Shown here: piece by piece, positions 42,871-54,358 of the stretch
How the letters are laid out: every line of letters begins with the position of its first letter
How positions within the stretch are numbered: position 1 is the stretch's first letter
NCBI RefSeq assembly: GCF_005849285.1
Contig: NZ_CP040517.1
Coordinates: 2,300,501 to 2,364,500, forward strand
Length of the DNA: 64,000 nucleotides
From: Luteithermobacter gelatinilyticus
GTDB lineage: Bacteria; Pseudomonadota; Alphaproteobacteria; Sphingomonadales; Emcibacteraceae
Direction: 5' to 3'
Notes under the pieces: generated by a model
Seen by the model: only the letters and a program-made list of their open reading frames with translations
What the model was told of the DNA's origin: nothing
Database searches by the model: none
Translations under genes and position numbers: made by a program

Positions 42871-43926
42871 TTATGGAAGAAACTCCCTGATTTTTTGTGC
42901 GACGCGCTCTGCTCCCCTGCCGTCGCAGACACGGGCCGCCGTTGCGGAAATCCTGTGCAGTCCCGACATGTCGCGCAGAAGCGGCCGCAGCTTTTCCGCC
43001 AGCCCGGCCACGGTCAGGGTCGCCGCCTCACCCCCGTTAATGGCTGCCCCAAACCGGGCCAGATTTTCTGAGGCTGTTTTCTGATTTTCCGCCACCACCA
43101 GTTGCAGCGTGGGCAGGCCCAGACAGCACCTTTCCCAGGCCGTGCTGCCCGTAGCCCCAATGCAGAAATCCGCCATTGCCATCAGTTCCGCCATATTCTC
43201 CACCCCGACCCGCAATCGGGCCTTGAGGGCACTGCGTTCAAGATAGGCCGCCAGCATATCCCGATGTGGCGCCGACGCCCCCATTACCACCGTCACCTCA
43301 TGGGTTTCCGGCAAAGGGATTTTCTCCAGCGCCTTCAACACCACAAGTGTGACATTGTCCCGGTCCATGCCGCCCAGCGTGACAAGAATATGCCGGACCT
43401 TCTTCAGATCCGCGCGCCGGTTCAGACTGCTCTCTCTCAAGGCCGCAAATTCCGGGCGCAGCAGGGCATACCGGCTGCCCGCATATACCGTGCCGCCTTC
43501 CGGCACCAGTTCCCGATAGGCCGTGGCCTCTTTGCCGAATGTCTGATCCAGAAGGAAATGGCAAAAATGGGGACGATCGTTCAGGTCATCAATCACGCCG
43601 ACAAAAGGCAAATGCTCATAAAAAGGCCGCTCCCACTCGGCATCCAATTCGTAATGATCCACCATCAGGCCCGTGACCGCGGCGCCGGTGTCCGCTTCAA
43701 GCTGTTTTAAAGCCGATATGATGCTTTCTTTATTCTCGTCCTGCACCAGCCGTACCGGGTACCCCTTATCCTGGATCAGACCGCCCAGATGCCCTTCACG
43801 TTCACGGCACAGGAATGAAGACCGCACCTCCCGGTCCCGCAAAGCACCGGCCAGCGTGAGACAGCGCATCACATGCCCCGCGCCGATATCAATACTACTG
43901 TCGGTGCGGAAAACAATATGGTTCAC
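42871..43926 (-). CDS. pseG: UDP-2,4-diacetamido-trideoxy-altropyranose hydrolase
   Basis: This 351-residue protein has a GT-B-like fold with FRTDSSIDIGAGHVMRCLTLA at the N-terminus (catalytic His in GAGHVMR), VDHYELD, VTLGGMD and CIGATGSTAWERCCLGLP. It removes UDP from the pathway intermediate. The GTG start overlaps the pseF stop by four bases; GGAGGG lies upstream. Length matches PseG. Confidence 0.9.
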   Translation of the reverse strand: MNHIVFRTDSSIDIGAGHVMRCLTLAGALRDREVRSSFLCREREGHLGGLIQDKGYPVRLVQDENKESIISALKQLEADTGAAVTGLMVDHYELDAEWERPFYEHLPFVGVIDDLNDRPHFCHFLLDQTFGKEATAYRELVPEGGTVYAGSRYALLRPEFAALRESSLNRRADLKKVRHILVTLGGMDRDNVTLVVLKALEKIPLPETHEVTVVMGASAPHRDMLAAYLERSALKARLRVGVENMAELMAMADFCIGATGSTAWERCCLGLPTLQLVVAENQKTASENLARFGAAINGGEAATLTVAGLAEKLRPLLRDMSGLHRISATAARVCDGRGAERVAQKIREFLP

Positions 43927-44620
43927 CCGTGTCCCTCCGGTGTGGTCATCACCCGATACATCAGTTCCGCCCGGGTCCAGTCTTCTTCCGTATCAATATC
44001 CTGTACCCGATGACGCGGCAAAATGATCGGCAGGGAATGGGGCGCAAAAACAGGTTTTCCTTCCCGAAATGCCGTGGTTTTGCCCCAATAAAACTGCCCC
44101 GCATCGTGAAAGGCCTCTTCCAGATCCTGTGAACGGGTGGTGTTATATTCCGGCGTGAACGCTTCGACCCGGCCCCGTTTGGTGATCTTGACGGCCCGCT
44201 GGATGGGGAAGGCATAGCTGGTCACCGAAAAGGCATAAAGCGCATCGCTGTTTTTCAGTTTATCCAGCCCGTCCCGTAAGTCTTCCGGCCTTAAAAACGG
44301 GGCCGTCGCATAAATGCAGCATACAAATTCCGGCAGTTCCTCCCTCTCCGCCAGCCAGTCCAGCGCATGGGCCATTACCGCCTGGGTGGTGGCATGATCA
44401 TCGGCCAGGTCCGCCGGACGCAAAAATGGCGCCTCCGCCCCCGCCGCCCGGGCAACAGCCGCGATTTCCTCATCATCGGTGGATACAATGACCCGGTCGA
44501 AACAGCCGCTCAGTTCCGCCGCCCGAATAGAATGTTCGATCATGGGCCGGCCCGCAAAGGGGCGGATGTTCTTGCGCGGGATACGTTTACTGCCGCCACG
44601 TGCCGGAATAATGCAGATGG

Positions 44621-44624
<4 letters not shown>
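43923..44624 (-). CDS. pseF: Pseudaminic acid cytidylyltransferase
   Basis: This 233-residue nucleotidyltransferase has IIPARGGSKRIPRKNIRPFAGRPMIEHSI, the CTP-binding start of CMP-sialate synthetases, and VSTDDEEIAAVARAAGAEAPFLRP, typical of PseF. It activates pseudaminic acid with CTP. It overlaps pseC and pseG by four bases, so the operon is translationally coupled. Confidence 0.92.
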
Positions 44625-47094
<2,470 letters not shown>

Positions 47095-47396
47095 GAATTA
47101 CACGGTCCGTTCATTCCTAAATGTTAGCTACTAAGACGGCTTTATTACCTGATAGTGATGGCTCAACCTTATCCGGATACACCCGGATAAGGTTGAGCTA
47201 TGCATCTTCTGATTATTAAATTTTGCTTTGCAAACACCCAACGATCAGAAGACCAAGAAAGGTAAGGTAGCTCGCCACAATCTCAATTTAATAAAACCAG
47301 CAGGTGAGTAAAGAGTGTCCAGACTGAACACCCTTCAGCTGGTTAGGACTCAATACGGACAACCTTATGAGACTGCACAGCGGACTGGCCACAATA
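47095..47396. other. Hairpin-rich gap after tRNA-Gly
   Basis: This 302-bp stretch has a perfect 16-bp-arm hairpin (47161-47198), a looser one (TCTTCTGAT/ATCAGAAGA, 47205-47252) and the first copy of a 36-bp direct repeat (47344-47379). No convincing gene is seen. It marks the change from GC-rich to AT-rich DNA. Confidence 0.6.
47161..47198. repeat. Perfect 16-bp-arm hairpin
   Basis: GCTCAACCTTATCCGG (47161-47176) and its exact complement (47183-47198) flank six bases. It lies 67 bp after the tRNA. Confidence 0.85.
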
Positions 47397-47448
47397 TTAA
47401 TCTTGTGGCCGGTAGGACTCAATACGGACAACCTTATGAGACTGCACA
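47344..47448. repeat. 36-bp direct repeat with palindromic spacer
   Basis: The 36 bases at 47344-47379 recur exactly at 47413-47448. The 33-base spacer between them holds GGCCACAA and TTGTGGCC as an inverted repeat. The second copy supplies the last codons of the isomerase gene. There are only two copies and no cas genes. Confidence 0.85.
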
Positions 47449-48737
47449 TGTAGCTGAGTTAATATTTCTTTGGCGTACCCCTTGCCTTTTTCAACCATGG
47501 GCTGATCAAAGGGGTTAACACCTAGCATTGAGGCAGCAAATATGGTTTCCAACATGAAGTGCATCATCAGTGCTCCCATGTAAAACTCATTCATTTCTTC
47601 AATTTTTATTTCACGACACGGTATCTTCGAATCTGTCAAGCTTTTTAATGTCCCTTGAAAAAAGGCGTTTGTGATGGAGTCCAAATTTTTATGTTGTAGA
47701 TGGTCTATTTCCTGTGAGTTAAAAACGTCAGGATTTATATAGGATCCGGTTTTTTTTCGGTTCAGAGTGATGAAGGTAAAGGATTTATCTTTTTTGCCAT
47801 CAAGGAACATTTGCAACAAGCTGTGTTGATCTCTGGGGCCCAAGGCGGGAAGAGGCGTCGTTCCACGCCCTTGTTTTCCCAAGCTTTCTGCCCAGAGCTG
47901 TACATACCAGTCGTTAAATCGGGCCAACCGGTTGATATAAGGCATAATTACATTGATGGATTTATTATGATTAGCATCAGCACTGACCACAAATGCGGCC
48001 CCCATGATCGCGGGTATATGTTCGGGGGGAAGGCCAGAAAGCGTGTAATCTAACACGCATTTTGCACCTTCACGTATTTCTTTTATATTCAAACCAGCAA
48101 TTGCTGCAGGCAGAAGACCGACGTTAGAGAGGACTGAAAAACGCCCCCCTAGATTGGGGTCATGAGTCAAAGTTTCAATGTTATATCTTTGTGCAAGTCG
48201 TCTTAAAGTATTGTCTCCCGGTTGAACCAGAAAGATAAAGCTGTTCTTTATATCGTTTTCTGAAAGTCTGTTTTTTACTTTCTGAATGGCGATCAGAACT
48301 TGGGCAATAACTTCTGTTGTCTCACCTGATTTGGAAATCACGAGAAACTTTGTTCTGCTATAGTTTAGATCGTCAAGAAATTCTTCATAATCACCGCCTG
48401 CCAAATTCGGCAGAGTCTTGACCACGGGGGATGTTTTATGGGCAATATTTCGTAAAGGGAGAAGAGCCCGGGCACCAAGACTGGAACCACCTGTCCCCAA
48501 TATAATTACAGTTTTTGTATCTTGTTTAATTTGTTCAGATATTCTGTATATTTCTTGTAAATCGCATGTGGTGCCAGGCAGTTCAAAGAGTGGATGGCCC
48601 CCACGACCAAGCTTGTCGTTAATTTCAGCAATCTTTTGTTGTGCCTTGGCGATCAGCCTTTCAGACGAAGACCAAACCCTGAAGTCATTTTTGAGGTCGG
48701 ATAAAAGATTTTGCCGAAGAGGGTAAATAAGTGACAT
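47397..48737 (-). CDS. pgi: Glucose-6-phosphate isomerase
   Basis: This 446-residue protein has ILGTGGSSLGARALLPL (sugar-phosphate binding), ISKSGETTEVIAQ, LGGRFSVLSNVGLLPAA and GVNPFDQPMVEKGKGYAKE. It interconverts glucose- and fructose-6-phosphate, here likely feeding nucleotide-sugar synthesis. The last 16 residues or so are encoded by a duplicated 36-bp sequence and part of its spacer, so the native C-terminus may have been replaced. It is divergent from the rfb operon and AT-rich. Confidence 0.88.
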   Translation of the reverse strand: MSLIYPLRQNLLSDLKNDFRVWSSSERLIAKAQQKIAEINDKLGRGGHPLFELPGTTCDLQEIYRISEQIKQDTKTVIILGTGGSSLGARALLPLRNIAHKTSPVVKTLPNLAGGDYEEFLDDLNYSRTKFLVISKSGETTEVIAQVLIAIQKVKNRLSENDIKNSFIFLVQPGDNTLRRLAQRYNIETLTHDPNLGGRFSVLSNVGLLPAAIAGLNIKEIREGAKCVLDYTLSGLPPEHIPAIMGAAFVVSADANHNKSINVIMPYINRLARFNDWYVQLWAESLGKQGRGTTPLPALGPRDQHSLLQMFLDGKKDKSFTFITLNRKKTGSYINPDVFNSQEIDHLQHKNLDSITNAFFQGTLKSLTDSKIPCREIKIEEMNEFYMGALMMHFMLETIFAASMLGVNPFDQPMVEKGKGYAKEILTQLHVQSHKVVRIESYRPQD

Positions 48738-48911
48738 TTTCGAACAAGCTCCGCGCTCTGAGTAAGACGTATTTTCTGTAGAAATTAGCTTGAAAGGTCA
48801 TGGCATTTTCAAGGAAAGTGTTAAAATACCGTGTATGGCTTGCTAGTCCATATAAAAATAGATATAGGTGCTCTAAGACTGTGAACAGAATCTAACAATT
48901 GGAAAACTTAT

Positions 48912-49787
48912 ATGACAAGGAAGAAAGGAATTATTCTGGCTGGGGGGTCTGGAACACGGTTGCACCCTTTGACAATCCCTGTCAGCAAACAATTGATGCC
49001 TGTGTATGATAAGCCTATGGTTTATTATCCCCTATGTACATTAATGCTGGCGGGCATTACGGATATTCTCGTCATTACGACACCCGAAGACCAAGCTGCA
49101 TATCAAAAGCTTCTAGGGGATGGCTCACAATGGGGTATTTCATTAGCCTACGCTGTTCAACCTGAACCTGGGGGTCTTGCTCAGGCTTTTTTAATTGGCG
49201 AAGATTTTATTGGTGATGAACCAGTGGCCTTGATTTTGGGGGACAATATCTTTTTTGGCCATGCGCTAGAAGATTCTTTGGTAAAAGCCGCAAACAGACA
49301 TGAAGGCGCAATTGTATATGGGTATCACGTTGACGACCCGGAACGATACGGGGTTGTCTCATTTGACGATAATGGCAGGGCTATAGAAATCGTTGAAAAA
49401 CCCACACACCCCAAATCCAACTACGCCGTCACTGGACTCTATTTTTACGATAATAATGTCGTAAGTTACGCCAAGACTCTTCAGCCCTCCGCACGAGGGG
49501 AGTTAGAAATCACTGATATTAATAAGATTTATTTGGAAGAGGGAACGTTAAGCGTAGAAATACTCCAAAGAGGTTGTGCCTGGCTGGATACTGGGACCCA
49601 TGATTCTTTGTTAGAAGCTGGACAATTCGTTCAGATTATTGAAAAACGCCAGGGGCTGAAGATTTGTTGTCCAGAAGAAGTCGCTTATCGCAAGGGCTAT
49701 ATTGGTCGTGAAGAATTATATCTCCTAGGCAAATCTCTGGAAAAGAGTGGGTATGGAGCCTATCTTTTGAAAATTCTGCAAAATTGA
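48912..49787 (+). CDS. rfbA: Glucose-1-phosphate thymidylyltransferase
   Basis: This 291-residue enzyme has [31 protein letters not shown], the nucleotide-binding signature of RmlA, plus [20 protein letters not shown] and [13 protein letters not shown]. It makes dTDP-glucose. It begins the rfbACDB operon; rfbC follows within ten bases. Confidence 0.95.
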   Translation: MTRKKGIILAGGSGTRLHPLTIPVSKQLMPVYDKPMVYYPLCTLMLAGITDILVITTPEDQAAYQKLLGDGSQWGISLAYAVQPEPGGLAQAFLIGEDFIGDEPVALILGDNIFFGHALEDSLVKAANRHEGAIVYGYHVDDPERYGVVSFDDNGRAIEIVEKPTHPKSNYAVTGLYFYDNNVVSYAKTLQPSARGELEITDINKIYLEEGTLSVEILQRGCAWLDTGTHDSLLEAGQFVQIIEKRQGLKICCPEEVAYRKGYIGREELYLLGKSLEKSGYGAYLLKILQN

Positions 49788-49796
49788 GGTTTGCCG

Positions 49797-50345
49797 GTGA
49801 AGTTTATTAATACAAAAATTCCTGATCTGGTGATTATTGAACCGAACGTTTATGGGGACCATCGCGGTTTCTTTATGGAGACTTGGCGAGCAGATATTTT
49901 TAAAAAAAATGGCATAGATGCAAATTTTGTTCAAGACAATCATAGTCAATCCAGACAAGGAATTTTGAGAGGTTTGCATTATCAGATAAGACAATCTCAG
50001 GGAAAGTTGGTTCGTGTAATTCGGGGGGAAGTTTTTGACGTTGCCGTTGATATGCGTCAGCATTCCGAGACATTTGGGCAATGGGTTGCTGTAACACTTT
50101 CTGCTGAGAACAAAAGGATGTTCTGGATACCAGAGGGTTTTGCGCATGGATTTTATGTCATGAGTGATGAAGCAGAATTTGTTTATAAATGTACAGATTT
50201 CTATGCGCCAGAACATGAAAGGTGTCTTCTGTGGAATGACCCTGATTTGGCTATCGAGTGGCCCTTGGTCGATGAGGCCCCCCCTATATTGTCGGAAAAA
50301 GACAAAGCAGGAGTTCCTTTTCATAAGGCAGAAACATTTTCATGA
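49797..50345 (+). CDS. rfbC: dTDP-4-dehydrorhamnose 3,5-epimerase
   Basis: This 182-residue cupin-fold enzyme has PNVYGDHRGFFMETWR, QDNHSQSRQGILRGLHYQ with the catalytic His, VAVDMRQHS and FWIPEGFAHGFYV. It epimerises C3 and C5 on the way to rhamnose. The start is GTG at 49797 with GAGG seven bases upstream; a TTG at 49791 is too close to that site. It overlaps rfbD by four bases. Confidence 0.93.
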   Translation: MKFINTKIPDLVIIEPNVYGDHRGFFMETWRADIFKKNGIDANFVQDNHSQSRQGILRGLHYQIRQSQGKLVRVIRGEVFDVAVDMRQHSETFGQWVAVTLSAENKRMFWIPEGFAHGFYVMSDEAEFVYKCTDFYAPEHERCLLWNDPDLAIEWPLVDEAPPILSEKDKAGVPFHKAETFS

Positions 50346-51211
50346 AGGTTATGATAACAGGCGCCCGTGGTCAGCTTGGCCGAGAGCTGGCTGATACAGC
50401 GCCCCAGAACATAGATATAAAATCATGCGCCCGACAAGATCTGGATATTACGGATAGTAAATCCGTTGTCCAATGGGTAAAAGATTTCTGTCCCGATGTG
50501 ATTATCAATGCTGCTGCCTATACTGCTGTTGATAAAGCTGAGAAAGAAAAAGAACAAGCTTTTGCAATCAATCAGGATGGGGTAAGGAACTTGGCTGTAG
50601 CGGCAAACATAATTGGCGCCAAGTTACTCCATATTTCAACTGACTTTGTATTTAACGGGCAACGATCCGAACCTTATACCGTAGAGGCCTTGCCCGATCC
50701 CTTGAATGTGTATGGGGCAAGCAAACTAGCGGGAGAAAATATATTACGGGAGGTCATGCCAGGCCGCCATGTTATAGTGCGGACGTCATGGGTTTATTCT
50801 TCGTATGGGCATAATTTTGTGAAAACCATGCTGAGACTCATGAAAGAAAGGGAAAAATTGTCGGTTGTTGCGGATCAAATTGGAGGTCCCACTTGGGCCA
50901 AAGGGCTAGCAAGATTCCTGTGGGAAATTGCTAAAAGAAATAATTTTTCAGGTACTTTGCACTGGAGTGACGCTGGTGTTGCTAGTTGGTATGATTTTGC
51001 GATTGCCATATTCGAAGAGGCCAAAACAAAAAACATGTTAACACGAGACATCTTGATCAGTCCTGTGCCCTCGACAGCCTATCCAACACCGGCTAAAAGG
51101 CCCAATTTCAGTGTACTTGATAAAATGTTGAGTTGGGAGATATTTGATGTAAAGGCTGTTCATTGGCGTGAAAATTTAAGACTAATGTTGTCAGAATTGA
51201 ACGAGAAATAG
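50342..51211 (+). CDS. rfbD: dTDP-4-dehydrorhamnose reductase
   Basis: This 289-residue reductase has ITGARGQLGREL for NADPH, NAAAYTAVDKAE, STDFVFNG, and VYGASKLAGE with the YxxxK pair. It gives dTDP-rhamnose. The ATG overlaps the rfbC stop, and rfbB follows after two bases. Confidence 0.94.
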   Translation: MKVMITGARGQLGRELADTAPQNIDIKSCARQDLDITDSKSVVQWVKDFCPDVIINAAAYTAVDKAEKEKEQAFAINQDGVRNLAVAANIIGAKLLHISTDFVFNGQRSEPYTVEALPDPLNVYGASKLAGENILREVMPGRHVIVRTSWVYSSYGHNFVKTMLRLMKEREKLSVVADQIGGPTWAKGLARFLWEIAKRNNFSGTLHWSDAGVASWYDFAIAIFEEAKTKNMLTRDILISPVPSTAYPTPAKRPNFSVLDKMLSWEIFDVKAVHWRENLRLMLSELNEK

Positions 51212-51213
51212 TT

Positions 51214-52290
51214 ATGGTTAATTTTTTGGTAACTGGTGGTGCAGGTTTTATTGGATCAAACTTTGTTCATTACATGAGGAAGAGGAGACCTGAAGACAAT
51301 ATCATTGTCTTGGATGCTCTAACCTATGCAGGGAACAAAAAGAACCTTGATGCTATTCAGGCTGACGAAAATTTTTCCTTTATTCATGGGGATATCTGCG
51401 ATACGGCCCTTGTTGAAAATATTTTAATTGAGAACGATATAGACACAATTGTGCATTTTGCGGCTGAATCTCATGTGGATAGGTCGATAGAGGGCCCTGA
51501 CGTCTTCTTGCAGACAAATATTGTCGGCACGCACAGCCTTTTGAAGGCGGCTAAAAAAGTTTGGCTTGATGAGAAGGGCAAAAAAGATCATCGTTTCCAT
51601 CATGTGTCAACGGATGAGGTATATGGAACGCTTTCGCCTGATGATCCCGCTTTTTCAGAAACAACGCCCTATGCACCGAATTCACCTTATTCCGCAAGTA
51701 AGGCGGCCTCAGATCATTTGGTCAGAGCTTATCACCATACTTATGGTTTAAACACGACAATCAGCAATTGTTCCAACAATTATGGTCCCTATCAGTTCCC
51801 TGAGAAACTGATCCCTTTATTTATCCTGAATGTGCTGCATGGAAGACCCTTAACCATTTATGGGGATGGTCAACAAATCCGGGACTGGTTGCATGTGGAG
51901 GATCATTGCCGAGGAATTGAACTGATTCTTGATAAAGGAAAGCCTGGAGAGGTGTATAATATTGGCGGGAACTCAGAACTGACGAATTTATTTGTCGTGG
52001 ATACGCTTTGTAACGCGATTGATGAGGCCTTTGAAAAGGATGAAACTTTAAGAAAGCGTTTTCCTGACGCGCCCTGCAGCAAAGGGAAGCCCAGTCAGGA
52101 GCTTAAGGTTTATGTAAAAGACCGCCCGGGTCATGATCGTCGATATGCCATCAATGCCTCCAAGATTGAAAAAGAATTGGGCTATAAGCCTGTGCACACT
52201 TTTGAAGCAGGGTTTTTCAGTACATTAGAGTGGTATCTGAATAATGAAAAATGGTGGCAAGAAATTCTAGACGGCAGTTATCGTGAATAA
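51214..52290 (+). CDS. rfbB: dTDP-glucose 4,6-dehydratase
   Basis: This 358-residue enzyme has VTGGAGFIGSNFVHY, HFAAESHVDRSI, STDEVYGTL, SPYSASKAASDHLVRAYHHTYG and NCSNNYGPYQFPEKLIPL. It makes dTDP-4-keto-6-deoxyglucose, which can enter rhamnose (rfbC/D) and 4-amino-fucose (the WecE-like enzyme at 57964). It ends the rfb operon. Confidence 0.95.
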   Translation: MVNFLVTGGAGFIGSNFVHYMRKRRPEDNIIVLDALTYAGNKKNLDAIQADENFSFIHGDICDTALVENILIENDIDTIVHFAAESHVDRSIEGPDVFLQTNIVGTHSLLKAAKKVWLDEKGKKDHRFHHVSTDEVYGTLSPDDPAFSETTPYAPNSPYSASKAASDHLVRAYHHTYGLNTTISNCSNNYGPYQFPEKLIPLFILNVLHGRPLTIYGDGQQIRDWLHVEDHCRGIELILDKGKPGEVYNIGGNSELTNLFVVDTLCNAIDEAFEKDETLRKRFPDAPCSKGKPSQELKVYVKDRPGHDRRYAINASKIEKELGYKPVHTFEAGFFSTLEWYLNNEKWWQEILDGSYRE

Positions 52291-52298
52291 AAAAATAA

Positions 52299-52402
52299 GG
52301 GGCTGTCCTAAATAACTGATTAAGGTTATTGATAGGGACATGCGTAAGAGCCGATTAAGTAAAGCGAAGCAAGAGCGGCTGATTAGTGTACAGAGACCGT
52401 AA
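52299..52402 (+). pseudogene. IS1595-like transposase remnant (N-terminus)
   Basis: GGGGCTGTCCTAAATAA resembles the terminal repeat of IS1595-type elements, and 32 bases later an ATG at 52340 opens MRKSRLSKAKQERLI, matching the usual first residues of these transposases. The frame runs into a long hairpin and stops at 52402. No other part of the transposase is found. Confidence 0.45.
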
Positions 52403-52474
52403 TTACCTGACAGATGCCGCTTCTGGGTTTTCATTTTAGGCGGCTTTTGTCAGGTAATTACGGTCTCTGTACAC
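52386..52474. repeat. Long perfect inverted repeat (27-bp arms)
   Basis: Bases 52386-52412 are the exact complement of 52448-52474. The 35-base loop itself has GCCGC/GCGGC. It lies between convergent rfbB and a glycosyltransferase gene and cuts the IS remnant. No T-run follows. Confidence 0.85.
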
Positions 52475-52556
52475 CCGATGTTGAAACCGTTGCTGAAATC
52501 AACCTAACAGCCAAGGACCACTAACCCTCAAGAAAATGTGCGAAATTTTTTATACG

Positions 52557-53288
52557 TTATCCTTTGTTAAGTCTTTTATTTTTATAAGATTTGTAATGAA
52601 AATATAATCCTGAGTATATTGCTTTCAAAATATATTTATTTTTTGACTCCCCTCCCAAACCGTGCATTAACTTAACACGTGAAATTTCTTCGACCGGATA
52701 TCCCAAAGCCCTAGCACGATCACATAACTCTGCATCTTCAGCATACATTGGAAACCCTAAATCAAACCCACCAAGTTTGTAGAAGAAAGTTTTATTGCAG
52801 ATCAGTGCCGCTGCAAAATACCAATAACTTCCCTCAGGTGATTCACGTTTAAGACCGAATACAGACGCAAAAAAAGTTACAATTTGGTCTAAGATATTTG
52901 GCTTTTGCTTCCCATGAATTTGGGGAGAACCATCTGGATATATCAGTTTAGGATAATATAAGCCGTCATTTATAATATTTTCAGACAAATAATCAGATAA
53001 TGAAGTATCAAACAGGGTTATATCCGGATTTAGCAGCACAATCGTCTCGTTGGAAGCAAGACTGACTCCAATATTATTATTATATGAAAATGACATAGGA
53101 GAAATATTTCTAATAATTGAGAATTTTTCCAAGCCACATTTTTGACAAAGGCCTTCAAAATCAAAGGTAGAATTTAAATTATCTATTAAAATAAACTCAA
53201 AACAACACTCCATATATTCAGAAAGCGAAAATACTAATTTTTTTATATCCGACTCGTGCCCGTGAGAAACTGTAATTATACTAATCAT
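52557..53288 (-). CDS. Glycosyltransferase family 2 (rhamnosyltransferase-like)
   Basis: This 243-residue protein has the GT2 start ISIITVSHGHESDIKKLV, ILIDNLNSTFDF, a nucleotide-sugar region VLLNPDITLFD, and FPMYAEDAELCDRARALGYPV with the ED of WbbL/rhamnosyltransferase-type enzymes. It probably adds rhamnose to the O-unit. It overlaps the next glycosyltransferase gene by eight bases. Confidence 0.85.
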   Translation of the reverse strand: MISIITVSHGHESDIKKLVFSLSEYMECCFEFILIDNLNSTFDFEGLCQKCGLEKFSIIRNISPMSFSYNNNIGVSLASNETIVLLNPDITLFDTSLSDYLSENIINDGLYYPKLIYPDGSPQIHGKQKPNILDQIVTFFASVFGLKRESPEGSYWYFAAALICNKTFFYKLGGFDLGFPMYAEDAELCDRARALGYPVEEISRVKLMHGLGGESKNKYILKAIYSGLYFHYKSYKNKRLNKG

Positions 53289-54357
53289 TTAATATTACAC
53301 TCACTAACGTTTTTTTAAAATTTTCAAATTGGTATTTCCGAGCAGAGATTATAGCCTTTTTCTTTAATATTTTTAGCTCAGCTGTAGATAATTTTAATAT
53401 ATATTCCAGTTTGTTCACAAAGTCACTTTCCGAATTTCTATTAAATACTAGCTGCTGCAATGGGTTTATTTCAGAATAAGCCCCGGAATCGCTTGAAACC
53501 ACAGGCGTTCCGACACAACAACCTTCAATCAAAATACGTCCAAATGTTTCGGGCAACAAAGAAGGGGCAACCAGGGCCCTCGAAGCTTGAATAAGCGGAT
53601 AAGGATCATTTTGAAATTCAAACAGAGTAATTTTAACTCTTTTAAAATCAGCTTGAGCCTGAAAAATACGTGATAAAATATATTCTTCACCTCTTTTTAC
53701 GTTCCCTACAAAAGCCACTTTGATTGTGCGCTCTAATTTTGAATCTAAAACATTCAGAGCGCTCAAAAAGCTGAGCACACCCTTGCGTTCACTTAAACGC
53801 CCCACAAACGTTAAATCATAATCGTAGCGGGTTTTAGCCAATGCTGTTTCCAAAGAAAACCCTTCTGGTGGGTCAATTCGATTATATAGAAGGCTAACCT
53901 TGTCCCTACCGTTCAGCATCATACTCGTATATTTTGAATTAGTGATCAATTTTTCAGAAACCCAAATTAGAAACTTTCTATATAGCCAATACAATTTTGG
54001 ATAGTCTGATAAGCTCTCCCTAACAAACACATACAGTTTAATTCCCATAATACGGCACGCAAACATAACCTCAGGCATCAACGATATATTTACAATGACC
54101 TTATCTGGTTTCTCATTTCTTAGAATTTGGCTGATCTTCCATACAGTATTTAAAGATAGACGCATCCTTCCCTTGGATAGAACATTCATATCCACACAAC
54201 GAACGTTGTTTTTTATACGGTACCAAGATGGAATTTCGACACTCGGGTTCATATAAGTTTTTACACAATTATTATCTTTTAAAGCCGCAAATATATCTTC
54301 TAACGACTTTTCAGATCCAAAATATCCTGAGTAATTGGAAAATATCAGAATCTTCAT
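53281..54357 (-). CDS. Glycosyltransferase family 4
   Basis: This 358-residue protein has an N-terminal KILIFSNYSGYFGSEKSLEDI, then FVGRLSERKGVLSFLSAL, the start of the GT4 donor domain, and APSLLPETFGRILIEGCCVGTPVVSSDSGAYSEI with the E-x7-E motif. It transfers a sugar from a nucleotide donor to the growing O-unit; the sugar is unknown. The ATG at 54357 follows the polymerase stop directly; the open frame extends to 54402. Confidence 0.85.
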   Translation of the reverse strand: MKILIFSNYSGYFGSEKSLEDIFAALKDNNCVKTYMNPSVEIPSWYRIKNNVRCVDMNVLSKGRMRLSLNTVWKISQILRNEKPDKVIVNISLMPEVMFACRIMGIKLYVFVRESLSDYPKLYWLYRKFLIWVSEKLITNSKYTSMMLNGRDKVSLLYNRIDPPEGFSLETALAKTRYDYDLTFVGRLSERKGVLSFLSALNVLDSKLERTIKVAFVGNVKRGEEYILSRIFQAQADFKRVKITLFEFQNDPYPLIQASRALVAPSLLPETFGRILIEGCCVGTPVVSSDSGAYSEINPLQQLVFNRNSESDFVNKLEYILKLSTAELKILKKKAIISARKYQFENFKKTLVSVILND

Positions 54358-54358
54358 A

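Noticed and set aside
47344-47448. CRISPR array
   Set aside because: Repeat and spacer lengths fit, but there are only two repeats, the spacer is itself palindromic, one repeat is inside a gene, and no cas genes are present.
47315-47518. 67-codon frame with two RTQYGQPYETA repeats
   Set aside because: The peptide repeat simply follows from the 36-bp DNA duplication, and the frame overlaps the 3' end of pgi on the other strand.
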